Source of the DNA: Cesiribacter sp. SM1
GTDB lineage: Bacteria; Bacteroidota; Bacteroidia; Cytophagales; Cyclobacteriaceae
Assembly (NCBI RefSeq): GCF_020178975.1
Contig: NZ_JAHXBU010000093.1
Coordinates: forward strand, 1-64,000
Length of the DNA: 64,000 nucleotides
Direction: 5' to 3'
Shown here: positions 1 through 9,213 of the stretch, in pieces
Numbering within the stretch: the stretch's first letter is position 1
Layout of the letters: the number at the start of each line of letters is the position of its first letter
The notes under the pieces: model-generated
What the model saw: the letters and a program-made list of their open reading frames with translations, nothing else
Told to the model about the DNA's origin: nothing
The model's database searches: none
Made by a program: the position numbers and the translations under genes

Positions 1-176
1 GCATGTGGACCATAACCAACTTCTTTGGCTATTTCTCCATATTCCTTGTTCTGGTTAATCTTGTACAGATAAAAGGCTCTTACTCTTGCCTGGGCTAAGG
101 GATGAGTAAGCTTCCTGCTCCTCTGTAATAGCTCCTCTGCACTCTCATGAATCTCTACCTTCTTCACTCTTCCCAT
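1..176 (-). CDS. Probable IS630-type transposase, N-terminal part (runs off the window)
   Basis: The first 58 codons of a minus-strand gene are present; the rest lies beyond the left edge. The start is the ATG at 176 (MGRVKKVEIHESAEEL). The visible protein ends in a helix-turn-helix: residues 26-58 read LAQARVRAFYLYKINQ followed by EYGEIAKEVGYG. This layout (short basic N-terminus, ExxEEL-type helix, 'RxxAxYL' helix, then the recognition helix) is that of the N-terminal DNA-binding domain of IS630/Tc1-mariner-type transposases; the catalytic DDE domain would be outside the window. It lies 5 nt after the interrupted small frame at 182-325. The match is from memory of the family pattern; an unrelated HTH regulator is the alternative. 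Confidence 0.55.
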   Translation of the reverse strand, partial: MGRVKKVEIHESAEELLQRSRKLTHPLAQARVRAFYLYKINQNKEYGEIAKEVGYGPH

Positions 177-181
177 ACCAG

Positions 182-325
182 CTACAACATCCCCTCACTA
201 TTGAAGGTTCTTTGCACTATGTGGTATAAATTGTTTAACTGCTGCATATCTTCCTCAGATAGTTAGATAGAAGCTGCTTTGTGGTTTTCTTCCAGGTGCT
301 TTACTTTATTAGCATATTGGGACAT
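182..325 (-). pseudogene. Small interrupted reading frame between ileS and the transposase-like gene
   Basis: An ATG at 325, only 6 nt after the ileS stop, opens a frame that reads 20 codons (MSQYANKVKHLEENHKAASI), meets TAA, and then continues in the same frame for 26 more codons (starting LSEEDMQQLNN) to a TAG at 182-184, just before the next gene's ATG. The composition on both sides of the TAA is similarly charged and helix-like, so one nonsense change in a 47-residue protein is a reasonable reading. It could also be two chance frames or an IS passenger. I do not recognise the protein. Confidence 0.3.
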
Positions 326-331
326 AATAGC

Positions 332-3300
332 TTATACCTGCTCTACCTGTACCCTAAGCTGAACATCATCCATCTCCAGTAGCTTACCATCTGCAAGCTG
401 ATCTGTAAAGTTTAACTGAAGGGCCTGGGTTTCTGTACAGATATACTCTTTATTAGCTTCAAGAGCTGCATTTACCAACTCCTCTCCACGCTCAACCGTA
501 ATGCTGATCTTATCCTGAACCTCAAGACCCATATCTTTGCGCAGGTTCTGCAGGCGGTTTACCAGATCGCGAGCGATCCCTTCCTGGCGAAGCTCATCAG
601 AAATGTTGATATCCAGGGCAACAGTAACATCTTCTTCGCTGGCAACAGACCAGCCCGGGATATCCTGAGAAGTGATCAAAACATCCTCAATAGTTAAATT
701 GATGGGGCCATTTGGCAGCTGCAGGGTATACGCACCATCACGCTCGATCTGGCTGATATCAGTTTGCTCAAATTTTGCAACTGCTGCAGTGATTTCCTTC
801 ATGCGCGGACCGTACTCCTTACCAAGCTTGGCAAAGTTGGGTTTGATCTGCTTTACCAGTACACCAGAGGCATCATCGATATACTCGATGGCCTTCACGT
901 TCACTTCATTCAGGATCAGGTCTTCAACATCATGAATCTGCTCGCGCTGTTTAGCGTTCAAGATGGGGATCAAAATGCGGCTTAGTGGCTGACGCACTTT
1001 GATTTTCTCTTTCTTACGCAGGGAGTGTACCAGTGAAGACACAATCTGTGCCTTATGCATACGCTCCTCTAGACCAGTGTCGATCTGCGCATGATCTGCT
1101 TCGGGGAAACGAACCAGGTGCACACTTTGCTCCTGCTGCCTTCCACTAACGCTGTTCAGGTTGCGGTACAGTAGCTCCATGTAAAAAGGAGCAATAGGTG
1201 CCGCCAGCTGTGCAATAGTTTGCAAGCAATCGTACAGGGTCTGGTATGCAGCCTGCTTGTCTTCTGAATAATCGCCACGCCAGAAACGCTTACGGTTCAG
1301 GCGCACGTACCAGTTGCTAAGATCATCGATGGTGAAATCCTGGATAGCCCTGGCTGCTTTGGTTGGCTCATAGTCGTTGTATGCACGCTCAACATCTACA
1401 ATCAGGCTGTTCAGGCGGCTAAGGATCCAGCGATCACTCTCCGGGCGCTGTGCGAGCGGTAAGGGCTTTTCAGAATAGCTGAAGCCATCGAGGTTCGCAT
1501 AGAGCGCAAAGAAGTTGTAGGTGTTATGCAGGGTGCCAAAAAAGCGGCGCTGTACTTCCAGCACTCCATCCAGGTCAAACTTAAGGTTATCCCAGGGGTT
1601 GGCGTTGCTGATCATGTACCAGCGGGTGGCATCAGGTCCGTAGGTATCCAGGGTTTTGAACGGATCGACGGCATTGCCAAGGCGCTTGCTCATCTTGTTA
1701 CCGTTCTTATCCAGTACCAGTCCATTGGCAATCACATTTTTGAAAGCCACGTCATCAAAGAGCATCACAGCCAGGGCGTGCAGGGTAAAGAACCAGCCAC
1801 GGGTCTGGTCAACACCTTCGGCAATGAAATCGGCCGGGAAGTTTTCTTTCAGCACATCCTGCTGCTCAAATGGCCAGTGCCACTGGGCATAAGGCATGGC
1901 GCCGGAGTCGAACCACACGTCGATCAGGTCTGCCTCGCGATACATCTTTTTGCCGCTTTCACTTACCAGGTACACCTCATCTACAAACGGACGGTGCGGA
2001 TCAAATTCGCCATCGATAGGCTTTTGCTGTATACCGGAGGCAATGGCTTTATCTACCTCTGCCTTAAGTTCTGCAAGAGAGCCAATGCATTTCTCCTCTT
2101 TTTTATCTTCGGTACGCCAGATAGGCAGCGGTGTACCCCAGTAGCGGCTGCGGCTTAGGTTCCAGTCAACCAGGTTCTCCAGCCAGTTACCAAAACGGCC
2201 AACGCCAGTGCTTTCGGGCTTCCAGTTAATGGTGCGATTCAGGCGAACAAGCTGCTCCTTATAAGCAGTTGTTTTAATAAACCAGCTCTCCAGCGGATAA
2301 TAAAGAATAGGTTTATCGGTACGCCAGCAATGTGGGTAGCTGTGCTCGTACTTCTCTACCTTAAAGGCCTTGCCTTCTTCCTTAAGCTTAATGGCTATGT
2401 ATACATCTGTAGGCCTGAAGTCTTCTTTGCTGCGATCGGCCTCGGCATAAAATTCTTCTTTTACATAACGACCTGCCAGATCACCCATTTCCTTCACAAA
2501 ACGGCCCTGCTTGTCTACAGCAGGCACCTGGTTACCATCCTCGTCTTTTACAAAAAGGCCGGGTACATTATTGGCTACGCTTACACGGTAGTCATCTGCA
2601 CCAAAGGCCTGGGCCAGGTGTACTACACCGGTACCATCTTCGGTGGTAACAAAATCGCCTTCCAGCACAGTAAAGGCAGGAAATGCAAGCGGCACATAAG
2701 GCATGAGCTGCTCATAGACCGTGCCCACCAGCTGGCTGCCGGGCATTTCTTCCAGCACCTTCCAGGGTATTAGCTTGTCGCCTTCCTTATAATCTTCCAG
2801 GGCAAGGTCTTTTGCCTTCTCGTTGAAGTAAGCACCAATGCGCTCCTTTGCCAGAATTACATTGATGGATTCGTAGGTGTAAGGGTTATAGGTAGCAACC
2901 TTGGCGTAGGTGATGTTCTTGCCAACCGCCAGCGAGTTGTTGGAAGGAAGCGTCCATGGTGTGGTTGTCCAGGCCATGATGTAGTCCTTCTCGCTATCCT
3001 TTACCTTAAAGAGGGCTGCAACGGTGGTGTCTTTTATGTTGCGGTAGCAGCCGGGCTGGTTCAGCTCGTGTGAGCTAAGACCGGTACCGGCGCCCGGAGA
3101 GTAGGGCTGAATGGTATAGCCCTTGTACAGCAGACCTTTGTCGTAAAGTTTCTTGAGCAGGTGCCAGAGGCTTTCGATGTATTGTGGTTCAAAGGTAATG
3201 TAAGGATTATCAAGGTCTACCCAATAGCCCATACGCTCAGTGAGGTTATCCCACTGATCTTTGAACTTCATCACTGCCTCGCGGCATTTACGGTTGTACT

Positions 3301-3649
3301 CTTCAACCGAAATCTTTTTACCGATATCTTCTTTGGTAATGCCCAGCTCTTTTTCTACCTGCAGTTCTACAGGCAGGCCGTGGGTATCCCAGCCGCCTTT
3401 ACGCTTTACCTGGAAACCTTGCATGGTTTTGTAGCGGCAGAAGATATCCTTAACGGTGCGGGCCATTACGTGGTGAATGCCCGGCGTACCGTTGGCCGAA
3501 GGAGGACCCTCAAAAAAAGTAAAAGTGGGAGCTCCCGCACGTTCATCTACAGATTTCTCAAAAACCTTATTTTCCTTCCAGTAGGAGAGGATATTATTGG
3601 CTATTTCGGCATAATTAATGCCTTTGTATTCTGTGTATTTAGAAGCCAT
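332..3649 (-). CDS. ileS: Isoleucyl-tRNA synthetase, type 2 (large form)
   Basis: Charges tRNA-Ile with isoleucine in the cytosol and edits misacylated valine. At 1105 residues it has the length of the large IleS type found in Bacteroidota and eukaryotic cytosol rather than the roughly 940-residue E. coli type. The class I signatures are visible: the HIGH-like segment PPSANGTPGIHHVMART near residue 50, the WDTHGLPVE block, the CP1 editing insertion with a TTTPWTLPSN block near residues 230-240, SRSRYWGTPLPIW in the middle, and KMSKRLGNAV before the anticodon-binding part. The ATG at 3649 lies 26 nt downstream of a TATATTTG -7 element. The stop is 6 nt from the next small frame, so what normally follows ileS has been displaced or lost here. 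The type-2 form is known in other bacteria to be insensitive to mupirocin; for this enzyme that is inference. Confidence 0.97.
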   Translation of the reverse strand: MASKYTEYKGINYAEIANNILSYWKENKVFEKSVDERAGAPTFTFFEGPPSANGTPGIHHVMARTVKDIFCRYKTMQGFQVKRKGGWDTHGLPVELQVEKELGITKEDIGKKISVEEYNRKCREAVMKFKDQWDNLTERMGYWVDLDNPYITFEPQYIESLWHLLKKLYDKGLLYKGYTIQPYSPGAGTGLSSHELNQPGCYRNIKDTTVAALFKVKDSEKDYIMAWTTTPWTLPSNNSLAVGKNITYAKVATYNPYTYESINVILAKERIGAYFNEKAKDLALEDYKEGDKLIPWKVLEEMPGSQLVGTVYEQLMPYVPLAFPAFTVLEGDFVTTEDGTGVVHLAQAFGADDYRVSVANNVPGLFVKDEDGNQVPAVDKQGRFVKEMGDLAGRYVKEEFYAEADRSKEDFRPTDVYIAIKLKEEGKAFKVEKYEHSYPHCWRTDKPILYYPLESWFIKTTAYKEQLVRLNRTINWKPESTGVGRFGNWLENLVDWNLSRSRYWGTPLPIWRTEDKKEEKCIGSLAELKAEVDKAIASGIQQKPIDGEFDPHRPFVDEVYLVSESGKKMYREADLIDVWFDSGAMPYAQWHWPFEQQDVLKENFPADFIAEGVDQTRGWFFTLHALAVMLFDDVAFKNVIANGLVLDKNGNKMSKRLGNAVDPFKTLDTYGPDATRWYMISNANPWDNLKFDLDGVLEVQRRFFGTLHNTYNFFALYANLDGFSYSEKPLPLAQRPESDRWILSRLNSLIVDVERAYNDYEPTKAARAIQDFTIDDLSNWYVRLNRKRFWRGDYSEDKQAAYQTLYDCLQTIAQLAAPIAPFYMELLYRNLNSVSGRQQEQSVHLVRFPEADHAQIDTGLEERMHKAQIVSSLVHSLRKKEKIKVRQPLSRILIPILNAKQREQIHDVEDLILNEVNVKAIEYIDDASGVLVKQIKPNFAKLGKEYGPRMKEITAAVAKFEQTDISQIERDGAYTLQLPNGPINLTIEDVLITSQDIPGWSVASEEDVTVALDINISDELRQEGIARDLVNRLQNLRKDMGLEVQDKISITVERGEELVNAALEANKEYICTETQALQLNFTDQLADGKLLEMDDVQLRVQVEQV

Positions 3650-3674
3650 AGCTGCTTAATCGTCAAAGGAAATG

Positions 3675-3682
3675 CAAATATA
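3675..3682 (-). promoter_or_regulatory. Bacteroidota-type -7 element of ileS
   Basis: On the minus strand the octamer is TATATTTG, an exact match to TAnnTTTG, 26 nt before the ileS ATG. No clear TTG -33 box is seen at the expected distance, which is common for these promoters. Confidence 0.55.
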
Positions 3683-3894
3683 GCCAAATCCTTTTGCTAT
3701 GACATGTATTTTACAGGCTATGACTTGTATTTAGGCTGCTTTGGATGCTAAAAGTACAAAAGCAGTAAACATTGGGCTGGTTAACATAACGGGCCGAAGA
3801 GCGGGTAGCAAATCAGCAGAGTATAAAATGGAAAATTGCAGGCTGGTAGCTGAAAGAAGGTGCCTTTAACAGAACTGCTTCCCTGGCAAGTATT

Positions 3895-4989
3895 TCAATA
3901 GTATGCAGCAGAGGACTCTGGGAAGGGTAAACTGATGATAAAGGTAGTACCTTCTCCCTCCCGACTTTCCACACTAATATTTCCGGTATGCATTTTTACT
4001 ATTTCTTTACAGATGAAAAGTCCTAAGCCGGTAGATTCTTCTCCCTCAAGGCCCTTTCTTCTGATTCCTCTGAAGCTTTGAAACAGTGATTTGTGATATT
4101 TTTCAGGTATGCCAATACCGTTGTCCTGTAGCGATAACTGAACATGGTCTTCTTTATAAGAAAGCCGGTAGTCTATATTACCGCCGGTAGGAGTGTATTT
4201 AATGGCATTGGAGAGCAGGTTTTCCAGCACCTGGCGAAAGAGCACGGCATCAATCTTTACCTTTACATGCTGATCGGGAAAATCACAGTTTACTTTCAGC
4301 TTTTTCTTTTTGATTCTATCCTTTTGCTGGTTTATAGAATCATTTATAAGACTACGAAGATCATGAACATTTAAATCCAGGGAGGTTGCACTGCCTTGCA
4401 GACTGGCAAGCCTTAGCAGGCTCTGAATTAGCGTTGTTGCCTGCTGCCTTTGTTTGCTCAGCATGCTGAGGTAGATCTTGTACTTCTCATATTCCTCTTC
4501 TGTCATGCTGTTCTGGAGTATTTCGGCGATCATGGATACCCTGTTCAGAGGCGCCCGCAGATCATGTACCACCATGTTCAGAATGTTCGAAATATGTTCT
4601 TTTTCCTCTGTTAAGGCATTATACATTTCCTTTTTCTGCGAGATATCCACAATGTGCCCCACTACCTGCAGTACATCATTTGATTGTCTTTCTTTAACCG
4701 GAAAAGTTTTCAGCTCAATCCACTTTATACCTTCCAGCTTTTCATTTGCTTTAAGCTCTACAGACCCTTCATAATTATTTTGTTCAGTGAGATCTGTAAA
4801 AAAGCTTTCGAAGTCCTCCAAATGGTCGGGGTGTATACACCTTTTAAGAGGATTGCTTTCTGCACTTTCTATGCCTTCTGCTAACTGATAAAACTGAGGA
4901 CTAGCAAACTCAACCTCCTTATCTTTCATATTGTATACAAAAAAGAAGATAGGTACAGTTTCTGTTATTTTAGTGGTTAAGTCTCTCAT
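3895..4989 (-). CDS. Cytosolic PAS-domain sensor histidine kinase
   Basis: A 364-residue kinase with no membrane segment. Residues 1-125 form a PAS/PAC-like sensor (it ends in the usual VGHIVDISQKKEM linker), followed by a HisKA dimerisation domain with the phospho-accepting His142 in VVHDLRAPLNRV, and a HATPase_c domain with N box NLLSNAIKYTPTGG, G1 box DNGIGIP and G2 box STGLGLFICK. All catalytic boxes are intact. It would phosphorylate a response regulator, but none is adjacent; the nearest lone receiver domain is at 49.6 kb and nothing in the sequence links the two. It is flanked by 245 bp (to ileS) and about 210 bp (to the exporter gene), so it is probably transcribed alone. The signal sensed cannot be deduced. 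Confidence 0.92.
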   Translation of the reverse strand: MRDLTTKITETVPIFFFVYNMKDKEVEFASPQFYQLAEGIESAESNPLKRCIHPDHLEDFESFFTDLTEQNNYEGSVELKANEKLEGIKWIELKTFPVKERQSNDVLQVVGHIVDISQKKEMYNALTEEKEHISNILNMVVHDLRAPLNRVSMIAEILQNSMTEEEYEKYKIYLSMLSKQRQQATTLIQSLLRLASLQGSATSLDLNVHDLRSLINDSINQQKDRIKKKKLKVNCDFPDQHVKVKIDAVLFRQVLENLLSNAIKYTPTGGNIDYRLSYKEDHVQLSLQDNGIGIPEKYHKSLFQSFRGIRRKGLEGEESTGLGLFICKEIVKMHTGNISVESREGEGTTFIISLPFPESSAAYY

Positions 4990-5200
4990 TAGGTATGATT
5001 AGTAGAGGGGGCTACTAATACTAATGTAACTGGCAGACAGATGTTTCACTCTAAAAGAAAAGATTTTAGCAGCAGAGACTATGAGGGATTCTTTACCTCC
5101 AGCCAAAGCAGCAGGATGCTGTGGATACTCAGCCGATGAAAACCAGGAGAACAGAACAAGATAAACTTAGCTAAGAACTGAATATGATCTGCCAGGGGGC

Positions 5201-7630
5201 TTATTTCCCGCTTGTCTGGTCATTATCAGCATCATCATCTACCTTAAGTTGCTTTACGTCAATTTCCTCGTCTTCGGTCTCAACGTAAAACTCATCGTAA
5301 TGCTCAATAAGAGCCATTTCGTCACGCTCATATTTGCCTGAATCGAAGGCCAGCAACAGGGCAGGTAACAACAGCAGGTTCGTGAACATGGCCAGCAGCA
5401 GCGTGGTGGAGGTAAGCATACCCAGGGCAACGGTACCACCAAACTCAGAGAAGGCGAAAATAACAAAGCCAAAGAACAGCACAATAGAGGTGTAAATCAT
5501 GCTGGAGCCGGTTTCGCGCAGGCTTACACTAATAGCTTTGGCTACAAAGAAGCGCTGGTTAATAAGCTCCTGCCGGTATTTTGCCAGAAAGTGGATGGAG
5601 TCATCTACCGATATACCAAATGCGATGCTGAAGATAAGCGCAGTGCTGGGCTTTAGGGGAACACCAAAAAAGCCCATCAGGCCTGCGGTAACAATCAGCG
5701 GCACCATGTTTGGGATAAGCGATATCAGGATCATGCGGCCGTTGCGGAAGAGAAGCGCCATGATCATGGCAATAATTACAATGGCAATCAGCAGGCTGCT
5801 TTTCAGGTTCTGGATCAGGTACTGATTGCCTTTTATGAACAGCAGCGTGGTGCCGGTAATAGCTACATCAATACCCAGGCTATCGGGAAAAAGGCTGTTT
5901 ACCTGTGGCTGCACTACATTGCTGATGAGCGAATCCATACGCAGTGATCCGATGTCGGATACCTTTAGGGAAAGACGCATTTTTTGCCCGGTAGAATCGA
6001 TAAAGGCAGTTGAAAGGCGTGCTGCATCGGGGTTATTTTGCAGGTAAGGCAGCAGAAAAGCACGCTCTCTGCTGGTGGGTAACTCATAGAAGGCAGGGTT
6101 GCCACGATAAAAGGCCTGCCTGCTGGCTTTTAAAAAGCTAATGAGTGATACCGGTGGTGAGAACTCCTTTTGCAGGGCCAGAAACTGCTGCAGGGAATCT
6201 ACCTGGCGCAGGGTATTAAGGTTCATCACACCCCGGGGTCGCCCGGTGTCTACCACTATCTCCATGGGCATCACGCCTCCGAAGTTTCGCTCAAAAAAGG
6301 CCAGATCCTGTTTAACATCGCTCTTTTCCGGAATGTCATCTACCATATAGGCATTTGAGCGTATTTGAAGAAGGCCTGCCAGCGATACTGCAACTACTGC
6401 TGCCGTAAAGGCCATGATGCGGTAGCGGTGGCGGTGCACCATTACATCAAATGCGGTAAGAATACGGTCCAGCCGGCGGCTCTCCAGGTGCTTCAGGTGC
6501 CTGGGGGCAGGCGCAGGCAGATAGGAGAAAATAGCAGGAATAAGAATAAGGCTTACCACGAATGTGGCCAGAATATTAAGGCCAGCCACGATGCCAAACT
6601 CTTTCAGTACCCGTATATCGGTAGTCATGAGTACCAGAAAACCTATGGCCGTGGTAAAGTTGGTGATGAGGGTTACAAACCCTATGCGACGCACAATATG
6701 GGAGAGCGCCTTCATCTGGTCGCCGGTTTTGGCAAACTCCTGGTGGTATTTATTGAGCAGGTATATACAATTGGGAATGCCTATTACCACAATAATGGGC
6801 GGAATAAGGCCGGTTAGCAAGGTTATCTTATACCCGAACAGCACCAGGGTACCCAGCGACCAGATAATCATTACAATAATGACTACCATTGGGAAAGCCA
6901 CTGCCTTCAGAGAACGGAAAAAGGCAAATAAGATAATAGCAGTTACAACTACAGACAGTAACAGGAACAGCTTTAGCTCCTGCTGTACCTTACCCGACAT
7001 AACCGAGCGTACAAAAGGCACGCCGGCATAATGCATTTTTATGCCGGTGTTTTCTTCAAAAAGGCCCGAAACCATCAGGATATCGTCCATGAGCCGCTGG
7101 CGGTCTGGAGAGCTTATCACGTCCATATCCACTGTAAGCACCATCAGCGTAGCGCCATTGGCAGGGTTTATCAGCTGGCGGCTGTAAATGCGCTGGTCCA
7201 GCGCTACCTGCAGCAGGCTATCCAGCTGGGCCTGCGAATCGGGCACCTCGGTAAAGATAGGCTTCGGTTCAAAGCTGCGCAGGGAATCGTTACGCTCCAG
7301 GCGGGGCAGCAGCGGCAGCGAAAGAACGGCCTGTACGCCTCTTACCTTTTGCATCTCCTGGCTCATGTAGAGATAGCGCCTGAAATTTGTAGGTGTATAC
7401 AGGCTGCTGTCCTGCATGCCGATGACCAGTATATTACCATCTTCTCCAAACTCATCTTTGAAATTCTGGAGGAAGATCATATCCGGATCTTCAGGAGGTA
7501 CTACCTGTGTAAAATCATAAGATAGCTCCAGTCGCGGAATTTGGGCAGCAAAAAAAGCCGTAACCAGGGCTACGGCTATCAGCAGATAAAGTCGATAGCG
7601 GAGTATAAAATAGGAAAGAAATTCAAACAT
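5201..7630 (-). CDS. RND-superfamily MMPL/HAE3-type exporter
   Basis: An 809-residue inner-membrane protein with the two-fold RND layout: one N-terminal membrane helix, a large periplasmic domain (about residues 35-215), a bundle of five to six helices, then a repeat of the same plan (helix near 405, periplasmic loop about 430-610, helices to about 770) and an acidic cytosolic tail. The conserved GIPNCIYLLNKYH segment in the first bundle and GISVDDSIHFLAKYR in the second are the paired motifs of the MMPL/Patched-like HAE3 branch; the paired Asp residues of the second are expected in the proton relay. Relatives export lipids, hopanoids or other hydrophobic compounds, using the proton gradient. 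No outer-membrane partner or membrane-fusion protein is adjacent. The substrate is unknown. Confidence 0.9.
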   Translation of the reverse strand: MFEFLSYFILRYRLYLLIAVALVTAFFAAQIPRLELSYDFTQVVPPEDPDMIFLQNFKDEFGEDGNILVIGMQDSSLYTPTNFRRYLYMSQEMQKVRGVQAVLSLPLLPRLERNDSLRSFEPKPIFTEVPDSQAQLDSLLQVALDQRIYSRQLINPANGATLMVLTVDMDVISSPDRQRLMDDILMVSGLFEENTGIKMHYAGVPFVRSVMSGKVQQELKLFLLLSVVVTAIILFAFFRSLKAVAFPMVVIIVMIIWSLGTLVLFGYKITLLTGLIPPIIVVIGIPNCIYLLNKYHQEFAKTGDQMKALSHIVRRIGFVTLITNFTTAIGFLVLMTTDIRVLKEFGIVAGLNILATFVVSLILIPAIFSYLPAPAPRHLKHLESRRLDRILTAFDVMVHRHRYRIMAFTAAVVAVSLAGLLQIRSNAYMVDDIPEKSDVKQDLAFFERNFGGVMPMEIVVDTGRPRGVMNLNTLRQVDSLQQFLALQKEFSPPVSLISFLKASRQAFYRGNPAFYELPTSRERAFLLPYLQNNPDAARLSTAFIDSTGQKMRLSLKVSDIGSLRMDSLISNVVQPQVNSLFPDSLGIDVAITGTTLLFIKGNQYLIQNLKSSLLIAIVIIAMIMALLFRNGRMILISLIPNMVPLIVTAGLMGFFGVPLKPSTALIFSIAFGISVDDSIHFLAKYRQELINQRFFVAKAISVSLRETGSSMIYTSIVLFFGFVIFAFSEFGGTVALGMLTSTTLLLAMFTNLLLLPALLLAFDSGKYERDEMALIEHYDEFYVETEDEEIDVKQLKVDDDADNDQTSGK

Positions 7631-7702
7631 GCTCTTTTGCTGCTCTTCTTACATTAATGCACCTTACATAAGGATAGTTCTTTTTCAGGTACACTTTCCG
7701 GA

Positions 7703-9043
7703 TCACAATACAGGTAAGGCAGTGCCTTTGATTTTCCGATACAGGCTCACGGCATGGCGGTCGGTCAGGCCGGATATAAAGTCAAGGCAATTCATTGCCA
7801 GTTCATACACGCTTCCCTTACTGATGGGCCTGAACTGCTCGGGCAGCAGGCGCAGAACAGAAGTATGCCTTGCCGTAAATTTTTCCGGCGCAAATTGCTG
7901 ATAAAAACCCGCTTTTACAAATGCATCCAGCAGACCCGCCAATACCTCAAAACCAGCAATTTCCGTTTCCAGCACCGGCTGTGATCGGTATATTTTTTCA
8001 ACAGATCTTTTCTTGATGGCGGAAAGTACTTCACGTGCCGGTACCAGGTCTGCCAGGGCTGTTTCAAATGAGCCGTTCAGCATTTCACGCTCGTGGTCCA
8101 GAAAGGTAGCGGTGGTCTGGTCTATAAGCGTACCAATGGCAAGTGAGCGCAGCACCCCCAGCTTTTCTTCCTGGCCACGGATCTGCTCCAGCTTCTCCGG
8201 CTTAAACCGTTCCTGTAAAATAGCTGCCAGGAAATCAACAGTTTCCTCAAAAGAAATGAGGCCCATGCGGCAGCCATCTTCCAGGTCAATCAGGTGGTAG
8301 CAGATATCGTCGGCGGCTTCTACCAGAAAGGCCAGCGGGTGCCGCTGCCAGGCGGCTGTTTCGCCGGCAATGGGCAGCAGGCCTGTGGCCCGGGCCATTT
8401 CTGAAAAAATGGCTTTTTCGCTCTGAAAGAAACCATACTTCTTCTGGCTTACCTGCTTTTTGTTCCGGTGCTGCAGCAGCGACTGGCAGGGGTATTTGCT
8501 AAAAGCAGCCAGGGTGGCATAGGTAAGGCGCAGGCCGGTGTTGCTGGCCTTGTTCAGAATTCTGAAGCCCTGGGCATTGCCTTCAAAACTGGTAAGATCT
8601 GCCCACTCGGCAGGGGAGCAGTGCTCCCGCAGCATGCCTTCTATTTCTGCAGTTTTAAAAAAATCAGATATAGCCGATTCGCCGCAATGGCCAAAGGGCG
8701 GGTTGCCAATATCGTGGGTGAGCGATGCTGCTGCTACCACAGCACCAAAGTCGAACTGGGTAATGCCGGCTTCCTGTAGTTCAGGATAACGCTGTACCAG
8801 CACCTCGCCGGCGCGTTTGCCCAGCGAGCGGCCTACGCTGCTTACCTCCAGGCTGTGGGTAAGGCGGGTATGCACAAAATCTTCCTTTGGGAGTGGAAAA
8901 ACCTGCGTTTTATCCTGCAGCCTGCGAAAGGGAGAGGAGAAGATAATACGGTCAAAGTCCTGCTCAAAAGCACTGCGGGTGGTATTAGGGTCGGCAGGCT
9001 TGCCATCGGGGCGTTGGGCAGAAAGCAGGTGTATCCAGTTCAT
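7703..9043 (-). CDS. dgt: Deoxyguanosine triphosphate triphosphohydrolase (dGTPase)
   Basis: Hydrolyses dGTP to deoxyguanosine and triphosphate, adjusting dNTP pools. The 446-residue protein has the HD-domain metal ligands in order: His63 in HTRLTHSLEV, His110-Asp111 in SLTHDIGNPPFGHCGE, and a later Asp in EAADDICYHLIDLEDG. The N-terminal RSAFEQDFDRIIFSSPFRRLQDKTQVFPL is the family's signature opening. Length and motifs fit dGTPase type 1 rather than other HD hydrolases. The ATG at 9043 is preceded on the same strand by CACAACTAAATA and no obvious ribosome binding site. The gene lies about 70 bp downstream of nothing else on its strand except the peptidase gene 170 bp upstream, so it may have its own promoter. 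Confidence 0.95.
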   Translation of the reverse strand: MNWIHLLSAQRPDGKPADPNTTRSAFEQDFDRIIFSSPFRRLQDKTQVFPLPKEDFVHTRLTHSLEVSSVGRSLGKRAGEVLVQRYPELQEAGITQFDFGAVVAAASLTHDIGNPPFGHCGESAISDFFKTAEIEGMLREHCSPAEWADLTSFEGNAQGFRILNKASNTGLRLTYATLAAFSKYPCQSLLQHRNKKQVSQKKYGFFQSEKAIFSEMARATGLLPIAGETAAWQRHPLAFLVEAADDICYHLIDLEDGCRMGLISFEETVDFLAAILQERFKPEKLEQIRGQEEKLGVLRSLAIGTLIDQTTATFLDHEREMLNGSFETALADLVPAREVLSAIKKRSVEKIYRSQPVLETEIAGFEVLAGLLDAFVKAGFYQQFAPEKFTARHTSVLRLLPEQFRPISKGSVYELAMNCLDFISGLTDRHAVSLYRKIKGTALPVL

Positions 9044-9213
9044 TATTTAGTTGTGATTGGGTGGGGGCAGAGTGCTTGAGTAGATCGTTTTACAGCTGGT
9101 GGTTTAGAGTTAGAGTATCGTAATCGAGTTTAATGTTGAGTTATTATGTCTATTTTCCTCATTTCTCAAAAGTCAAACTTACTAATAACTCACTCCCTCA
9201 CCAAATCACTCCC

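Noticed and set aside
1526-2158. Plus-strand frame of 210 codons opposite ileS
   Set aside because: Opposes the catalytic core of a fully motif-bearing ileS; no supporting features.
9046-9054. TTTAGTTGT half-site next to the dgt start (and ACAACTAAA at 52773-52781) as further BlaI-type operators
   Set aside because: Neither has a matching second arm at an allowed distance, so they are probably chance 9-mers.
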